Shown here: one piece after another, positions 11,701-23,502 of the stretch
How the letters are laid out: every line of letters begins with the position of its first letter
How positions within the stretch are numbered: the stretch's first letter is position 1
DNA from: Leptidea sinapis
Lineage: Eukaryota; Arthropoda; Insecta; Lepidoptera; Pieridae
Length of the DNA stretch: 64,000 nt
Reading direction: 5' to 3'
NCBI RefSeq assembly: GCF_905404315.1
Contig: NC_066310.1
Location: forward strand, 7,688,001-7,752,000
The notes under the pieces: model-generated
What the model was told of the DNA's origin: nothing
Database searches by the model: none
What the model saw: only the letters and a program-made list of their open reading frames with translations
Translations under genes and position numbers: made by a program

Positions 11701-14304
11701 TCAATATCAGCAGTTTTTTTTATGTCTAGAGACTTAAAAGTTTTAATTATTTCTCCAGGGCTAACAAAACTAAAATTGAAAATTTGTTGACATTCTTTAA
11801 CATTTTCCAGAAGAAGTGACTCAGCAACACTGGTGGAGGAGACAAGAGTACTTGTGATAGAAACTGGAATGTCAGAAAACAAATTCTCAAAAGCAGAAGC
11901 AACTTCCTGCTGAGATTGAATTATAGTATTGTTTATTGATAGATTGTATTCAATGTTGCGGTCTTTCACTCTTCCAGATTCCCAGTTAATCACATTCCAA
12001 GTCATCTTTATTTTATTCGGTGCATTTTTAATTATTTGTCCTATATGCATAGACTTTGCGATAGAACAAACACTTTTAAATAATTTAGAGTATTTCTTAA
12101 CATACTCGAGAAATTATGCATCATGATTATATAATGATCTCTCACTATATAGTACATATAGCCTTTGTCTGCTCCTATGAATGCCAGCTGTTGCCCAATC
12201 ATTAAATGACAAGAGACCACCTGATTTGACTGTCTTAGAAGTATATATAGAAGCAAACTCTGTTTTAATTATTTTAAATAACATATCATACATTTCATTG
12301 TGATTAATTATATTTGAATAAATCCAAATTTAAGAGTTTAACTGACATATTTCCTCTATATTTCTCCATTCGCCTATTCACAGGAACAAACGTAAACTTT
12401 TTAATTTTATTACATTTGTGGTCTGAACTTAGTTTTTTTATTATTGCCTTAGAAATGGGTTTATAATTGGATTGGTTTAAACCGAATAAACGTTTATTTT
12501 AGAGTATCAATACTTAGTCTGGCCCTTAATACTGTTACAATTTAAAATAAACAAAATAATATTACATTTGAATTTGGAATCTGTAATTTTTGTATGATTT
12601 TACATTGATTTTTCTCATTTTGGCGCCAATACAAGACATTGTACAGTATTTTACGATGTTAAAATGGAGTGGGGTGATAAAGAGAACCGAATCGCTGTGA
12701 TTGCATTTCACGAAGCGTGTATTGAGCCAAATGCAATTTTCAAAACTCTCCATGTACGTGGGGTATAACTAAACTGTTTGTGTACCGGGCTATTAATGAG
12801 ACCTCCACTGTTTGGTACAGAAAAAGATCTGTCCGTCCACGTAGTGTTTGTACGAAAAAGCTGGTCAAAGCAGTAAGGGAAAGAATTCGAAGAAATCCTG
12901 TCCCAAAGCAAAAGATTTTATCTCGGGAGATGAAGATGCTATCTTAGAACCATGTTGCGTGTTTTAAAAGATGACTTATTACATAACGTACCCTTAAAAG
13001 TTTTGTTATTGTCACTCACATCGATAACTTTCGTGTTATTTGGTGGATTTTTGGGTGGAAACGGTGTGATGTATGTGACCTGTAATTAAATAAGGAACTT
13101 TATTACATTGTAAAGTTTTGGATAAAACATGCAAACAGAAAAATAATTTAGTTTGTTTAACTATTATTTATTTTTAATTTTTTAGTCAAATTAGTGTAAT
13201 GTCGGCGGTCCTCGATAAATCTACAAAGTTTGAATGAAATCTAGTCGTTTAAAGTGGGTCAAAATCGCGCCTAAAGAAGTCGGTTACAAACATACATACA
13301 AACATACAGGTGAAGCTAATATAAAGCGTATAAAAATGTTTCTAGTCGCCTCGATACTTTTTAAATACAAGACTTTGTTCAGACTTTACTTAAGTAAAAC
13401 TTAGCTGAGTATGATAAAACGCGAACTTGACAATTGCAATGGACATTCCTATCTCAAGGTCAGCTTAATTTCAGGTGTCAAAGCAATATAAAAATAAAAA
13501 TAGCTGAAGAAACTGAAAAACAAGCTTTGGTTGAAAAAATTATGGTTGAAATTTAAAATGAACATCAATTCCTATCTTATCGTTATCCTATATTATATAG
13601 AAGAAAAAAGTACTTATATAAATTAACAAAAATCTTATATTGCAATTTGAAAAATGGAATAATTTTATCAAATTAATGTATTGTCATCAGTGTTTGATAA
13701 ATCTACGAAGTATGAACGATATATCTAGCCGTTTAAAGTGGGTCAAAATCGCGCCCAAAGAAGTCGGTTACAAACATACATACAAACATACAGGTGTAGC
13801 TAATATAAAGCGTATAATAATTGATTCGTATATAATTTCTGATAAATTTTCACTATACTTTAAATTCTTCCGATTATTTTTGTTACTATAACAATATAAA
13901 TAATTGATAAAAAAAAATAGGGTCTAAGAACGTTTTACTATACTAAGTTCTAATTTATCATTTTGGTAGAACTCTGAGAGACTTCTCTCTGAGGCGCAAA
14001 AACTCTTACTGATACAGTCCAGTTATAAATCATAAACTTAATGTTGTCAAAAATATAGTTAGGCCACTCTTCTAAAATATATGAATTTTTAAAAGATAAA
14101 GTTATAAATTGCCATACATAATTTAGTATTTGTGGAATTTATGGGTCTTACTTCATGTCCTGCATTTGTTAGATGTCTAACCAAGCCTTCTCCCAGTATT
14201 CCATGACTCCTTCCAGGAAGGGAAATAACCACCAATATTTTATATGCATCAACACTACACAGTAAAGATATAACTAATAACAGAAATTTAGTCGTCAACG
14301 CCAT
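2702..14304 (-). CDS. UDP-glycosyltransferase (UGT), complete, 8 coding exons
   Basis: Coding exons on the minus strand: 14304-14152, 13079-12992, 10403-10211, 8825-8631, 7021-6808, 5323-5104, 3748-3529 and 2972-2702. Their lengths sum to 1554 nt (517 aa plus stop), all junctions are GT..AG and the phases agree. UGTs transfer a sugar from a UDP-sugar to small lipophilic compounds in the ER. Visible marks: a signal peptide (about residues 1-20, ending SVDA), the N-terminal catalytic-type His34 in GRSHGILGEG, VTYITPFP at the start of exon 2, FAAVYDCP, and in the donor-binding region WAPQQSILAHPNCLF, SHGGLLSTTE and IPGMVDQ. The C-terminus has one hydrophobic anchor and ends KKRR, a KKxx-type ER retrieval tail. 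Exon 6's first base is uncertain by one position. The substrate cannot be told from sequence. Introns hold LINE, mariner and MITE remnants. AATAAA-type signals lie just beyond the stop. Confidence 0.95.
3037..3432 (-). mobile_element. LINE 3' fragment in UGT intron 7
   Basis: This is a copy of the 3' end found in the 22334-19165 element (minus-strand translation SAYAFLKGRQCSCGSSGVA). At 3270-3432 it joins to a second block homologous to a more upstream part of the element, so an internal deletion is implied. It sits between UGT exons 7 and 8, in the same orientation as the gene. Confidence 0.8.
3749..5103. other. UGT intron 6, no recognised element
   Basis: AT-rich intron sequence between the exon with the UGT signature and the preceding donor-binding exon. 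I see no coding potential or clear inverted repeat. Confidence 0.4.
5324..6807. other. UGT intron 5, moderately GC-rich unrecognised sequence
   Basis: Positions 5500-6760 have a less AT-rich composition than the surrounding introns and look like an old, unrecognised repeat insertion. No translated motif was identified on either strand. Confidence 0.3.
7047..7079. repeat. (TA)n microsatellite beside a UGT splice site
   Basis: An imperfect TA run lies about 25 bp upstream (minus strand) of the exon 5 acceptor. Confidence 0.8.
7428..8219. mobile_element. inverted-repeat DNA element (MITE-like), about 790 bp
   Basis: The termini are inverted copies. The left end reads CTATTTGTACGGGTACTGGA; the right end, reverse complemented, reads CTATTTATACGGGTACTGGA, and similarity continues into an AT-rich tract. 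The interior has further inverted GGACGAAT-type motifs and two units with AATTGGTTAGGTTA..AACAGTT (7788-7825 and 8023-8056). There is no transposase. It lies in UGT intron 4. Confidence 0.65.
9242..9880 (+). mobile_element. jockey-like LINE RT fragment in UGT intron 3
   Basis: Plus-strand translation includes SVPQGSHLGPLLFDIFINDV and then SADNTKILKVI where a working RT has the FADDTK core, so the catalytic motif is altered. Frameshifts follow, with weaker homology to the post-RT region (RDLGIITL, ININKIKNKAYK-like). It is antisense to the UGT gene. Confidence 0.75.
10624..10973 (+). mobile_element. 5'-truncated LINE 3' end, antisense in UGT intron 2
   Basis: Plus-strand translation: [20 protein letters not shown], then [18 protein letters not shown] in the adjoining frame, and [18 protein letters not shown]. 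It ends with the family tail CTCCTATTCCATAAAAAA. Its 5' end (ACGTCGCTTCATTG) coincides with the 5' end of the copy at 42757. Confidence 0.85.
10985..12480 (-). mobile_element. jockey-like LINE RT fragment in UGT intron 2
   Basis: Minus-strand pieces in order: a post-endonuclease linker (12256-11691), HRKITPIFKLGCSSDPNNYR and PVSVLPTLSKIFDK (about 11610-11520), LSKAFDCVQHSTLV (about 11360), SILGPFLFLIYINDV-like and the FADDTSLIF catalytic core (about 11110). Several frameshifts and deletions separate them. It has the same orientation as the host UGT gene. The element is distinct from the 22334-19165 family. Confidence 0.75.
12662..12990 (+). mobile_element. mariner transposase N-terminal fragment
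   Basis: Plus-strand translation, with one frameshift near 12763: DKENRIAVIAFHEACIEP, GITKLFVYRAINE, RSVRPRSVCTKKLVKAVRER, QKILSREMK, LRTMLRVLKDD. This is the paired helix-turn-helix DNA-binding part of a mariner transposase. The catalytic domain is absent. It ends within about 10 bp of UGT exon 2 (12992), on the opposite strand. Confidence 0.7.
13205..13340. repeat. dispersed repeat copy 1 (AAACATACATACAAACATACAGGT)
   Basis: This copy shares about 130 bp with 13690-13825, including GTTTAAAGTGGGTCAAAATC, AAAGAAGTCGGTTACAAACA and AATATAAAGCGTATAA. It is in UGT intron 1 and is non-coding. Confidence 0.75.
13690..13825. repeat. dispersed repeat copy 2
   Basis: Second direct copy of the 13205-13340 unit, about 480 bp downstream, with scattered mismatches. 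The two copies flank unrelated sequence, so this is either a double insertion or a local duplication. Confidence 0.75.
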
Positions 14305-14682
14305 TTTCTGGAAATAATAACACATTGATTATTGTACATAATATTGCAATAAACTAAACCACATTACTTTGAATCTAAAGTTTTTTCATTAAAAATCAAA
14401 GACACGTATTTACTAAGGTAACATAAGATATTGTAGTTAATAAATTTTAATATGTTTTTAAATAATTATTGATAACGCTGTTCTTAGTTCTGTGTGCGCG
14501 AATGAATGAGTAATGACTATTTTATCTCGTGATCTCGTGAAGGTCATAAAGCTTTGACGCTCCGTTGTCCGACTGTTGGACTGATCACTGACCCACTTAA
14601 TTCATTTAAATTTTTATCAATATACAATCGAGTCCAAATATATATATCGGTTATCAAGTTAAATTCTTTGTTGTGTACAGTA

Positions 14683-14867
14683 GAGGCTCCTTTGCACAGA
14701 TTGCCGACTAGATTATGGGTACTACAACGGCGCCTATTTCTGCCGTGAAGCAGTAATGTGTAAGCATTATTGTGTTTCGATCTGAAGGGCGCCGTAGCTA
14801 GTGAAATTACTGGACAAATGAGACATAACATCTTATGTCTCAAGGTGACGAGCGCAATTGTATTGCA
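14683..14867 (+). mobile_element. short retroelement fragment, upstream of UGT
   Basis: Same family as 35087-35396: GAGGCTCCTTTGCACAG, then TAGATTATGGGTACTACAAC, ACATCTTATGTCTCAAGGTG, then truncated at CGCAATTGTATTGCA. It is non-coding and lies about 380 bp upstream of the UGT start codon. Confidence 0.7.
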
Positions 14868-15239
14868 CACAAAATAAAGCTTCCAGATGAATAAATAAAA
14901 ACATACTTACGTTTAATGGATATGTAGATACTGTTACACACTAACAGAATATAGCTTCGTTTATATATATCTCGTTGTACTTCAGAAGTATAAATGTACG
15001 ATATCGTTATCGTAAAGTACCTTACATCTACCAAGTCAAGGAAGTAATAATGACATCTAATACTAAATGAAACTACTTATTTGTGGAGACAATGTTTATA
15101 TAACTATTTGTCAGATACCATGCACGATCTTTTATTTAAGACTTATGCTGATAATATTCTTATCTGCATATTATAAAATAATAATTTCTTATCAAATAAA
15201 TCTTCTCTCATTGATATGGATTTCTCTTAGTTGTGCAAC

Positions 15240-15545
15240 ATTACAAAACACTCAAAAAAATCAAATCAAAATCAAATTATTCATGTAGGTCACGAAAATG
15301 ACACTTATGAATATCAAAAAAAAAATCTTATTGAATTTACCACTACTTCGTAAAGGGTTGAGCTAATGAGAAGAAGTAGCAGGAAACTCAGAATGAAGAT
15401 TAACATTTTATTCGTTTTACAAATAATTACAATTACAATACATATATGTAAAGTGATGCAACAAACATACTCAAACGTCAAATAGTCAATGCCTTACATG
15501 AGTAAGTCAAGAAATTAATAAATTTAAATTAATACAAAACAAAAG
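15240..15545. repeat. probable LINE 3'-end repeat
   Basis: Contains TTCATGTAGGTCACGAAAAT and GTAAAGGGTTGAGCTAATGA, a sequence I associate with a common lepidopteran repeat 3' end. The short tandem TCAAAATCAAA at 15262-15275 sits where a simple-repeat tail would be. No coding part is present. Confidence 0.45.
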
Positions 15546-15626
15546 TAATTGAGTATAGTAGCTACATCATCCACACACACCGTAAATATATAAAGGTAGT
15601 TTGCTAGCATTTTATAAGCGATTATA

Positions 15627-15985
15627 AAAAAAACTACGTTTAAAAAAACCCACTTGAAAATCTCAAAAGTATAAAATAACATAATAGAGATTTAATTTAA
15701 TACATCTCTTATGCAAAACTTATACCTTTAATATTAATAAAATACTATTATTTATATGTGCTACCTATTGATAGGGTTTAAGTCGGTGCTTGCCCGCATG
15801 GGTTGAACCAAACAGGTTAGCTAGACGAAGCTATCCCGCTCAAAGTCACGCGTGGCGAGTGTAGGTACTTACATTTGGCTTGGCACCGCCTTCAAACCTA
15901 TCAATGGGTAGCACATGCAAATAATAGTATTTTACTAATATTAAAGGTATGAGATTTTCATAAGAGGTGTATTAAATTAAATTTC
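15627..15985. mobile_element. foldback element with long terminal inverted repeats, copy 1
   Basis: The left arm (15680-15785) and right arm (15885-15980) are inverted copies over about 100 bp: TACCTTTAATATTAATAAAA..GCTACCTATTGATAGG against its reverse complement. The loop contains CAAAGTCACGCGTGGCGAGT, shared with copy 2. Confidence 0.7.
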
Positions 15986-15999
15986 TTCTTTAAAATGCG

Positions 16000-17030
16000 T
16001 ATTTAATAGGAGGTATTTGGGTAATGGGGCGTTTAAGAGGGAACCTGGGTCAAGCGTAATTTGAAAAATAGGTACCTATTTGAAGAAACTATCGATGTCG
16101 CGCTGCGCGCGAAACACAACTACCTCTGTGTGCGTGAATAGCCCGTGTTTTGTGTGAGTAATGCGTATGATGGGGTGCGCGCACGCCAAAAATCCCGTTT
16201 CATTTAACAACTTACTCCGTACTCGCTCATAATTAGTATTTGACCCTGGCTATTGATACACGGATTTGTAACGTTGCTATACTTTGACTCTGCTCGCACT
16301 CGGCTTGTGAATCGGATTTTGAGTAATTTTGTACACTACCTACTGAAAAATTTATGTATCAATACATATTTTAAATCTTTAATACTTATATTCGAAAATA
16401 TTATTTAAATTAAATGCTGTAAAGACTTTTAGCAACCTACCATAGAGAGTAATCTGTTGAACGATCGTTACTCACGGTTAGTTTGGTGTAACCTGTTAGC
16501 TCTTGGAGATATTTGTTGGTGGAAATATTTGTATTTTTCGTTTCACTTTGTTAAGTTACTTAAAAGTGTTTTATCTTTAATGCACCAACACTATAACCTT
16601 GTGTAAATGGCTATTCTGTCTTAGGTATAATCCGCTTGTGACGAAAATCATTTGCCTAATTTTATTTTATTTTATTAGGAAAGCTTAATAACGTATACTA
16701 ATACAGTTTTCACTTAAAGGTGTCATAAAAATAATAATAACAGAATAACCTTTCTATAAATAAATCTGTTTAAAGTATTTCTTTCATTCTTAAACCAAAA
16801 AAATTTTTGATGTAAAATACCTTCGTCTGTGCTGCCAGTTAGCGTATAGACAACCCGACAGGCTGATGATGCGTGGCCTGTTTTGATTTGTTAAATATGT
16901 GTGCGTTAGTAAGTGGTATAATATTCACTATAGCAAGGAGCTAATTCCAAGCGTGGCTGACTGTGTAGGACTTGTCAATCAAAATCGATTAAAGTAACAA
17001 TAGATTCGTTTACCTCTTCTATCTTGCTGT
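16000..17030. other. non-coding stretch, nothing firm
   Basis: A locally GC-rich patch at 16090-16200 (GCGCTGCGCGCG) stands out from AT-rich surroundings. No coding frame or repeat ends were identified. Confidence 0.3.
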
Positions 17031-17034
17031 GACT

Positions 17035-17265
17035 CCGTTAAAAGGCATAAAAGGCATTTATTTTCTCAAAATTGATTCCTTTAGAATTCTTTTTGATGTC
17101 ATTTCTAATATACTAGATACTACTACCGCTTCGGAAACAAATGGCGCTCTGAGAGAGAAGACGCGGCGCAAGAAACTGTTCCAGCATTTTTTTTTTTGCG
17201 CCCGTTTTAATCAAAATATACAATATTGTACTTTCATTGCTGTAAAATAATCATAATCTAGTCCC
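17035..17265 (-). repeat. LINE-like 3'-end repeat, copy 1
   Basis: Shares about 230 bp with 27365-27605: AAAGGCATTTATTTTCTCAA, GATACTACTACCGCTTCGGA, GGCGCTCTGAGAGAGAAG and CTAGTCCCAGGCTGTCCGAT. Read on the minus strand it ends in GAGAAAATAAATGCC, like a retroelement 3' end. It is non-coding. Confidence 0.65.
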
Positions 17266-18210
17266 AGGCTGTCCGATCACTTAGATATTAGTTAGGGGTG
17301 TTCTAGGACACTTTGTTCGTCTATACGCTAGCGTATCTTAAGTCTATGGTATCAATATGAGTGTGTTTCAATTGCATGATGTCAACCCGCCATTATCCTA
17401 TTGGTGCCAATTGATCTATTTTTTATTTTACACCTAGCTGAAATGAATAATAATTGAAAATGAATGCTGACTAGAGTTCACCATTACAATCTAATCTTCT
17501 TTGGTGGAAATTAGACTGGAATAGGGGGAAGAAACCGTTCTTAATTTTGTTCTTCCTAGATATTTTTGAAATATTTTGAACAGAAAATATTTATGTTTGG
17601 TGCTGCCTGCTTTTGAAATTATTTTTCCCCAAACCAAAATTATTAATGTTGTTTTTTTTATACAAAGAGTCAATTCAATTGTATACACAGCGTGTATGGT
17701 GTACAATATAATGAATTTCCTTTGATTAACGCGAGTGTTACCTACACATTACAAGAATTAAAACGCGTGTAATTGTGACTGTGTTTTCACATTAGATAAT
17801 TGCGTAAAAAAACATTTTTATTATTATTTTAGTTAACACGACGCGGACGTTTCAATACCTTTCCAGATCTCGTCCTCCTGAAAACGAGGTTTTATAACTA
17901 TCTGTTTTATATTAATACATTGAATTGTTACTATAAAGTATAACTTCTTTATAATCTATATAAATCTTAAAGGACTTTACAGACCACTTTCACGTAAGAT
18001 TATATTGTGTATATCTGTCATGCCAAGATTATATTATTATGATTATTCATATTTTATATTTGTTACAGCATTCCCAGAGACCATGCCTTACAGATACGTT
18101 GGATTGAAGCCACGGGCTGAAAATATTGGATAGCAAAAATGGAATCTGGAAGATGGAAGAAAAAACGGATCTACTCCACTCATTTTGAGAAAAATATTTT
18201 AATCTATAAG

Positions 18211-19020
18211 AAAAAAACTACGTTTATAAGAACCGACTTCAAAAACTGAAAAGTATCAAATAACTAAAAATTTAATTTAATACACCTTTACCTTTAATAT
18301 TAATAAAATGCTATTATCTATTATGCGCTACCTATTGATAGGTTTTAAGTCGGTGCCAAGCCCTAAACAAAAAAAATGTGAGCGTGACGGGACGCCTGGC
18401 AGATGTGAAACATCGACATTATTTTGTAAAAGTAATATGCAGAAAAGAACATATTGTGATAGGAACTAAATATGTCATAATGATAAAATAAAATATTACG
18501 ATTTTTTCCCAGATAACGATGACTATTTATTGAATAAACATTTATTTTCATTAAATACAAAAATTTACGAATTTATTTCAAATCGTGACTACTCGATTCG
18601 TTTAATCAGTGACTTCGGTATAGTTTTATTCGATGTTGCCTCTGAGGACGGTATTACTGTGACAAGGCGACGCGTCGCCACGCCAGAAATCGGTTTTACG
18701 TGCGGCTATAGATGTTTCACATCAATAAAACTTAATATTATAAACAGCTTACTGTAATTATTAAGGTTGTCTGGCCACGCGTGTCTGTCCGCTTGGGTTG
18801 TTTTGTTCTAGATGAAGCTAGCCCGCTCAAAGTCACGCGTGGCGAGTGTAGGTACTTACTATTACATTTAACTTGGCACCGACTTCAAAGCTATCAATAT
18901 GTAGCACATACAAGTAATAGTATTTTATTTATATAAAAGGTAAAGGTGTATTTAATTAAATTTTTAGTTATTAGATACTTTTCAGTTTATTAATTCCGTT
19001 TTTTTAAACGTAGTTTTTTT
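18211..19020. mobile_element. foldback element copy 2, with extra central sequence
   Basis: Left arm AACTACGTTTATAAGAACCG..GATAGGTTTTAAGTCGGTGC (18211-18360); right arm the reverse complement (18868-19015, ending AAACGTAGTTTTTT). The loop carries the CAAAGTCACGCGTGGCGAGT segment seen in copy 1, plus about 400 bp (18370-18780) absent from copy 1. That extra part has its own inverted pair, GATGTGAAACATC and GATGTTTCACATC. Confidence 0.7.
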
Positions 19021-19164
19021 TTTATTTTTTACTTTTTAGTGTCAGTTAATAATTATAATATATAATCAACCTAAATGAAAACTCTTAAAAAGCCGTACAC
19101 AAAAAACAATTATATCGTCGAGGTAAACAAAAATTTTCAAAAAATGAAAACTACTAGGCCATAC

Positions 19165-22100
19165 CTTACGGGTCACCTGGTGTTAAGTGATAACCGCCGC
19201 CCACACTTTCTTTCAACACCAGAGGAATCACAAGCGCGTTGCCGGCCTTTGAGGAAGGTGTACGCGCTTTTCTTGAAGGTACCCATGTCGTATCGTCCCG
19301 GAAACACCGCACAAGGAAGCTCATTCCACAGCTTCGTAGTACGAGGAAGAAAGCTCCTTGAAAACCGCACTGTGGAGGACCGCCACATATCCAGATGGTG
19401 GGGATGATATCGTAACTTGTGGCGTGTCGTGCGAAGGTGAAATTCAGCGGCAGGAATCAGGTTGAACAGCTCTTCGGAACACTCCCCGTGATAAATTCGG
19501 TAGAAGACACACAATGAAGCGACGTCTCTACGCAACGCTAAGTGATCCAGCCGTTCACAGAGCGCTAGGTCCCCGACAATTCGAGCGGCTCTGCGTTGCA
19601 CGCGGTCAAATGGATCCAGCTGATACTGGGGTGCTCCAGTCCAGAGATGACAGCAATACTCCATGTGAGGCCGGACCTGCGCTTTGTAGAGCGCTAGAAT
19701 GTGGGCCGGCAGTTCCTTCGAAGCCAATTTGGCTTTGCCCTCCAGATGGCCACGGAATTGACAATCGCTCGAGATTTCGAGACCCAGTATTCCGATACTA
19801 GGCGAGGCTTTAAGGGAAGTGTTCTCGAAGAGCGGTGATACGGGAAATGGGGTTTTTTTAGTGGTAAACGCACAAACTTGAGTCTTCTGGGGGTTACATT
19901 GGACAAGGTTCAACTTACCCCATTCCGCGACCTTCTCGAGAGAGGATTCGATAGAAGACACAAGTTTCTCCCGGCACTGGTCGACGTTTTCCCGAGAGAG
20001 ACCTGCATGGTCCGTGTATACGGCATCACCAGTGCTGTCGTCTGCATAGCAATGTATGTTGGTGGTGTCCAACATTTCATTGAAATGCAGAAGAAACAGC
20101 GTGGGAGATAGCACACAGCCGTGGGGCACTCCAGCGTTCACGGCTTGGGATTCGAGCAATAACCGTGGACAACGACCTGTTTGCTGCGCCCAGTGAGGAA
20201 GCTGGAGGTCCACTTGCATAAGCTCTCGGGAAGCCCAAATGATGGAAGTTTTGCGAGGAGCGCCTTTTGCCATACACGATCATAGGCCTACGCTATATCC
20301 AGGCTAACTGCCAGGCCTTCCCCCTTGCTTTCAATAGCCGCCGCCCATCTATGTGTTAGGTATACCAGAAGATCGCCAGTCGACCGATCATGGTGAAAGC
20401 CGTACTGCCGGTCGTTGATCAACTGGTGACCCTCAAGGTATACCAAGAGCTGGCGGTTAATTATGCTCTCCATGATTTTGGAGGGTTGGGAGGTAATAGC
20501 AATAGGCCTGTAGTTTGCCGGATCCGAACTGTCTCCTTTTTTTGGGATCGGATGGACAAGGGCTGACTTCCATGAATCAGGAACTACGCCTTTTGAATAA
20601 GAGTGCTGGAATAAACGCGTCAGCACCGGCATCAACTCAGGGGCACACGTTCTAAGCACGATTGGAGAAATGCCATCCGGCCCGCTCGACTTCCTGACGT
20701 CCAACGAAAACAGAGCTCGCCTAACAGTTTTCTGTCCGAACTGTAACTTCAGGCATGGAGCTCTGACACCGCGGGATGGTTGGCGGTGTTTTTCCGTTGT
20801 CGTCAAGAGTCGAGTTGGAGGCAAAAAGAGTGCACAGAAGATCGGCTTTCTCTTTTGCCGTATGGGCCAGGGTGTCATTTCTCATGTGCAACGGCGGCAT
20901 AGACGGCTGGTTGAATTTACCAAGAGCAGCTTTCGACAACGACCAGAACTTGCGTGTTCCGGTCGGGTCACTGGAAAGCTGCTCGCCAATTTTGACGACG
21001 TGCTTCGATTTCACACGGGCGATTTGCCGCTTAATAAATCTGGAGGCGCGGTTATATTTCCTCTTCAGAACTTTGCAGTTTGGATCCTTTGAGCCCAGCG
21101 CCGCAACCCAAGTTCGATACGCCTGTTTTTTGCAGTCAGATTCTGCTTTAACTGACGCATCGAACCAGGGCTGTGATCTGCCACCGATCGGTACTACAGA
21201 GCTTGGTATAAATATCCATGCCCTGCAGTATCACATCGGCTACTGCAACTGTCTACTGAAACACACCCTGCCCCAAGGGTAGGATGCAAAAATGGAACGC
21301 ATCCTATCCCAATCTGCTGCCTTGTAGTGCCAAACGCGGCGGGTCGCTGGTGGTCTGCGACGTTGGCGTCGGAAAGGCACTACACTCCTGACCAGGCAAT
21401 GGTCGGACGTTCCGATAGGGGCGTCGATAGAGACCTGGTAACCATCAGGATGTGTTGTCAGCAGAAGATCTAATAAGGACGGCATGTGGCTATCCACATC
21501 CGGGAGCCGCGTTGGCGACTCAACCAATTGGGATAGACCATACGCCTATGCAAAATTATGCACAGATCGCCCTGCGTAGTCTGTAGTACGTGATCCAAGC
21601 CATTCGGCATTGTGCCCGTTAAAATCACCCAAGAGCACGATTTCAGCGGAGGGGATCAGTGCAAGCACGTCCTCAAATGCCGCTTGAACGCAGCCCATGA
21701 GGTGATCCGTTTCTGCGTTACCACTATGGGACCTGTAGACACACGCATAGATGTGGACGTGGTCCTCTAAATCTACGCGGAGCCAGAGAGTAGACAGGTC
21801 CCTACCCTCAAAATTGCCGAGACGGCGACAGCAGATATCCTCCCTAAGGTACACACATACCCCGGCATGAGGCATGAAATTATGCTCAATTTTGTACCCG
21901 TATCGCTAGGTCGAGATATCTGCGTCCCCGTGAGGAAACACAAGGCCAGCTGCGCCGTCTCAAGGTGGTGGTGGATGGCGTTTAAATTGGAGTGAATTCC
22001 CCTGATATTACAGAAGTCCACATTAAGCGTGGAGCGGGGTGCCGTGGTGTTGCTGGCCTGTTTGTCCATAGATATGCGCGATACTGTGCCTTCCCAGAAT

Positions 22101-22334
22101 ACGAGAGGCAGCCCGAGCGAGAATGCTCGGGGAGGGATTCTCCGACTCTGGTAGAGCCGGTACCCTCCTGGGGTAATATCTTTTTAAGGACCGCTCTCAT
22201 ATTTTTGTTGAGGGGTGATGGGGGGGGGGGGAAGGAATGGCTTCCGGTCCTCGACACTAACCTATGCGAAACATAGCGGCACTAGGCCGCTACTTCACGC
22301 CGGTATTCTGACGGCAGCGTGACTCTCCCACTTT
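19165..22334 (-). mobile_element. LINE with endonuclease and reverse transcriptase, decayed
   Basis: Minus-strand order: a 5' leader; endonuclease pieces (22069-21546) with VDFCNIRGIHSNL and IVLLGDFNGHNAEW, then IGTSDHCLV (about 21410); RT entry SGPDGISPIVLRTCAPEL (about 20680); NYRPIAITSQPSKIMES; QYGFHHDRSTGDL; and the YADDSTGDAVY catalytic core (about 20040). The C-terminal part is RVQRRAARIVGDL, SLCVFYRIYHGECSEEL and the widespread [23 protein letters not shown] at 20290-20288 replaces the Lys of AKAFDRVW, frameshifts occur near 20270-20150, and about 13 residues are deleted before PAHILALYK. The usual CCATAAAA tail is missing at the 3' end. Its composition is clearly more GC-rich than the flanks. 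The clade was not determined. Confidence 0.9.
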
Positions 22335-23460
22335 CAAAAAAACTAAGCTTACTGTTCTATTCCCTAATGCTGGTTCACTGGTGGTATTTTTTCATTCTTT
22401 TAGTATTTTTTCTAATCTGCAGTAGGTTCGGTCGGTTTTAATTAGGTTATTATTAATGGTCTACCATATTATTAGTTTAAAAGCGTTTAATAACGATTCG
22501 TATGTACATTACGTCACTGATTTAAGATCTTACTACTATTTTCTGTCTACCACAAGATTAATTAAAAAAGATACAGTTAGTTTTTTAAATATCCAAATTA
22601 GATTCGTAATTCTATTACTAACCCATTCTGAGCGAAGGTTTTCGAAAAGGTAATGTTATAAATAGTATTCCATATTTTTTTAAGAGTTTTAGCAGATATT
22701 TCTACGAGGCGTCTCTCATACATTTTTTTTTTGTTTTTTTTTTTATTAAATTATTACATTTAGTTACGTTATCGTAGGTACGTGAATTTTAAAATATCAT
22801 TATCAGGACCAGATCGTAATCTAATTTGCAGTTTTAATTGCGTTAAAAGGCTGCTTATTTAACGCTTTTATTTGAGCGAAGCGAAGCTGAGCGGATTTCT
22901 CTGTTAAATTGTGTCTCGGCTATTTCTGGACCGATTTAAAAAAAATTGAACTCATAGAAAGCTTTCGAAATTTTCTAGGTTATTGTCGACAGGATTTTGA
23001 ATTTTGACCTCATTCAATTATTATAATTAAAAACAAACATGATTACCAAATTATTTTAAATTAGCACGCGCTATTTATATTTATTTAAAAATTGAGCGGA
23101 TTGATCAAATCTTTTTTGGTTGAATTTGTTTTGTATTAGTATAGACTAAGTTTACCTCGCTTCGCTCAAATATACGCCGCAGCGATGCGGAAACACGAGC
23201 GACTGCGGCATCTTAGTTATGAATGTATATATTATGATAATAGCCATGTCACGCACATCAGATCATTCAATAAACCTTTGATCCCAAACAATTGAATGAA
23301 ACGGATAATTAACGCACTCAGAAAGCATTATTAGTAAAATTATTGATAATGTCTTTAATACTCACTATGGTTTATTTAATTGGTGTTTCCTTTTAGAGAC
23401 AATAAGCAGACTTCATTACTAAACTACTGACTTACGGAAACATTAGCACTGTAGTGAATA
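22335..23460. other. non-coding; imperfect inverted pair
   Basis: ATTTGAGCGAAGCGAAGCTGAGC (22870-22892) is inverted at 23153-23176 (GTTTACCTCGCTTCGCTCAA), enclosing about 300 bp. This suggests an old inverted-repeat element. Nothing else was recognised. Confidence 0.4.
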
Positions 23461-23502
23461 GACTTATGTAATATTATTATTATGTCTGCTGTGACTTTTT
23501 CG

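Noticed and set aside
14544..14870. 108-codon open frame on minus strand upstream of the UGT
   Set aside because: It is antisense to a non-coding retroelement fragment (same family as 35087-35396).
20670..21282. 140- and 168-codon open frames on plus strand
   Set aside because: They are antisense to the LINE endonuclease/RT coding region, whose minus-strand frame carries the recognisable motifs.
22859..23200. Possible satellite around GAGCGAAGCGAAGC
   Set aside because: Only one inverted pair is present, with no tandem array.
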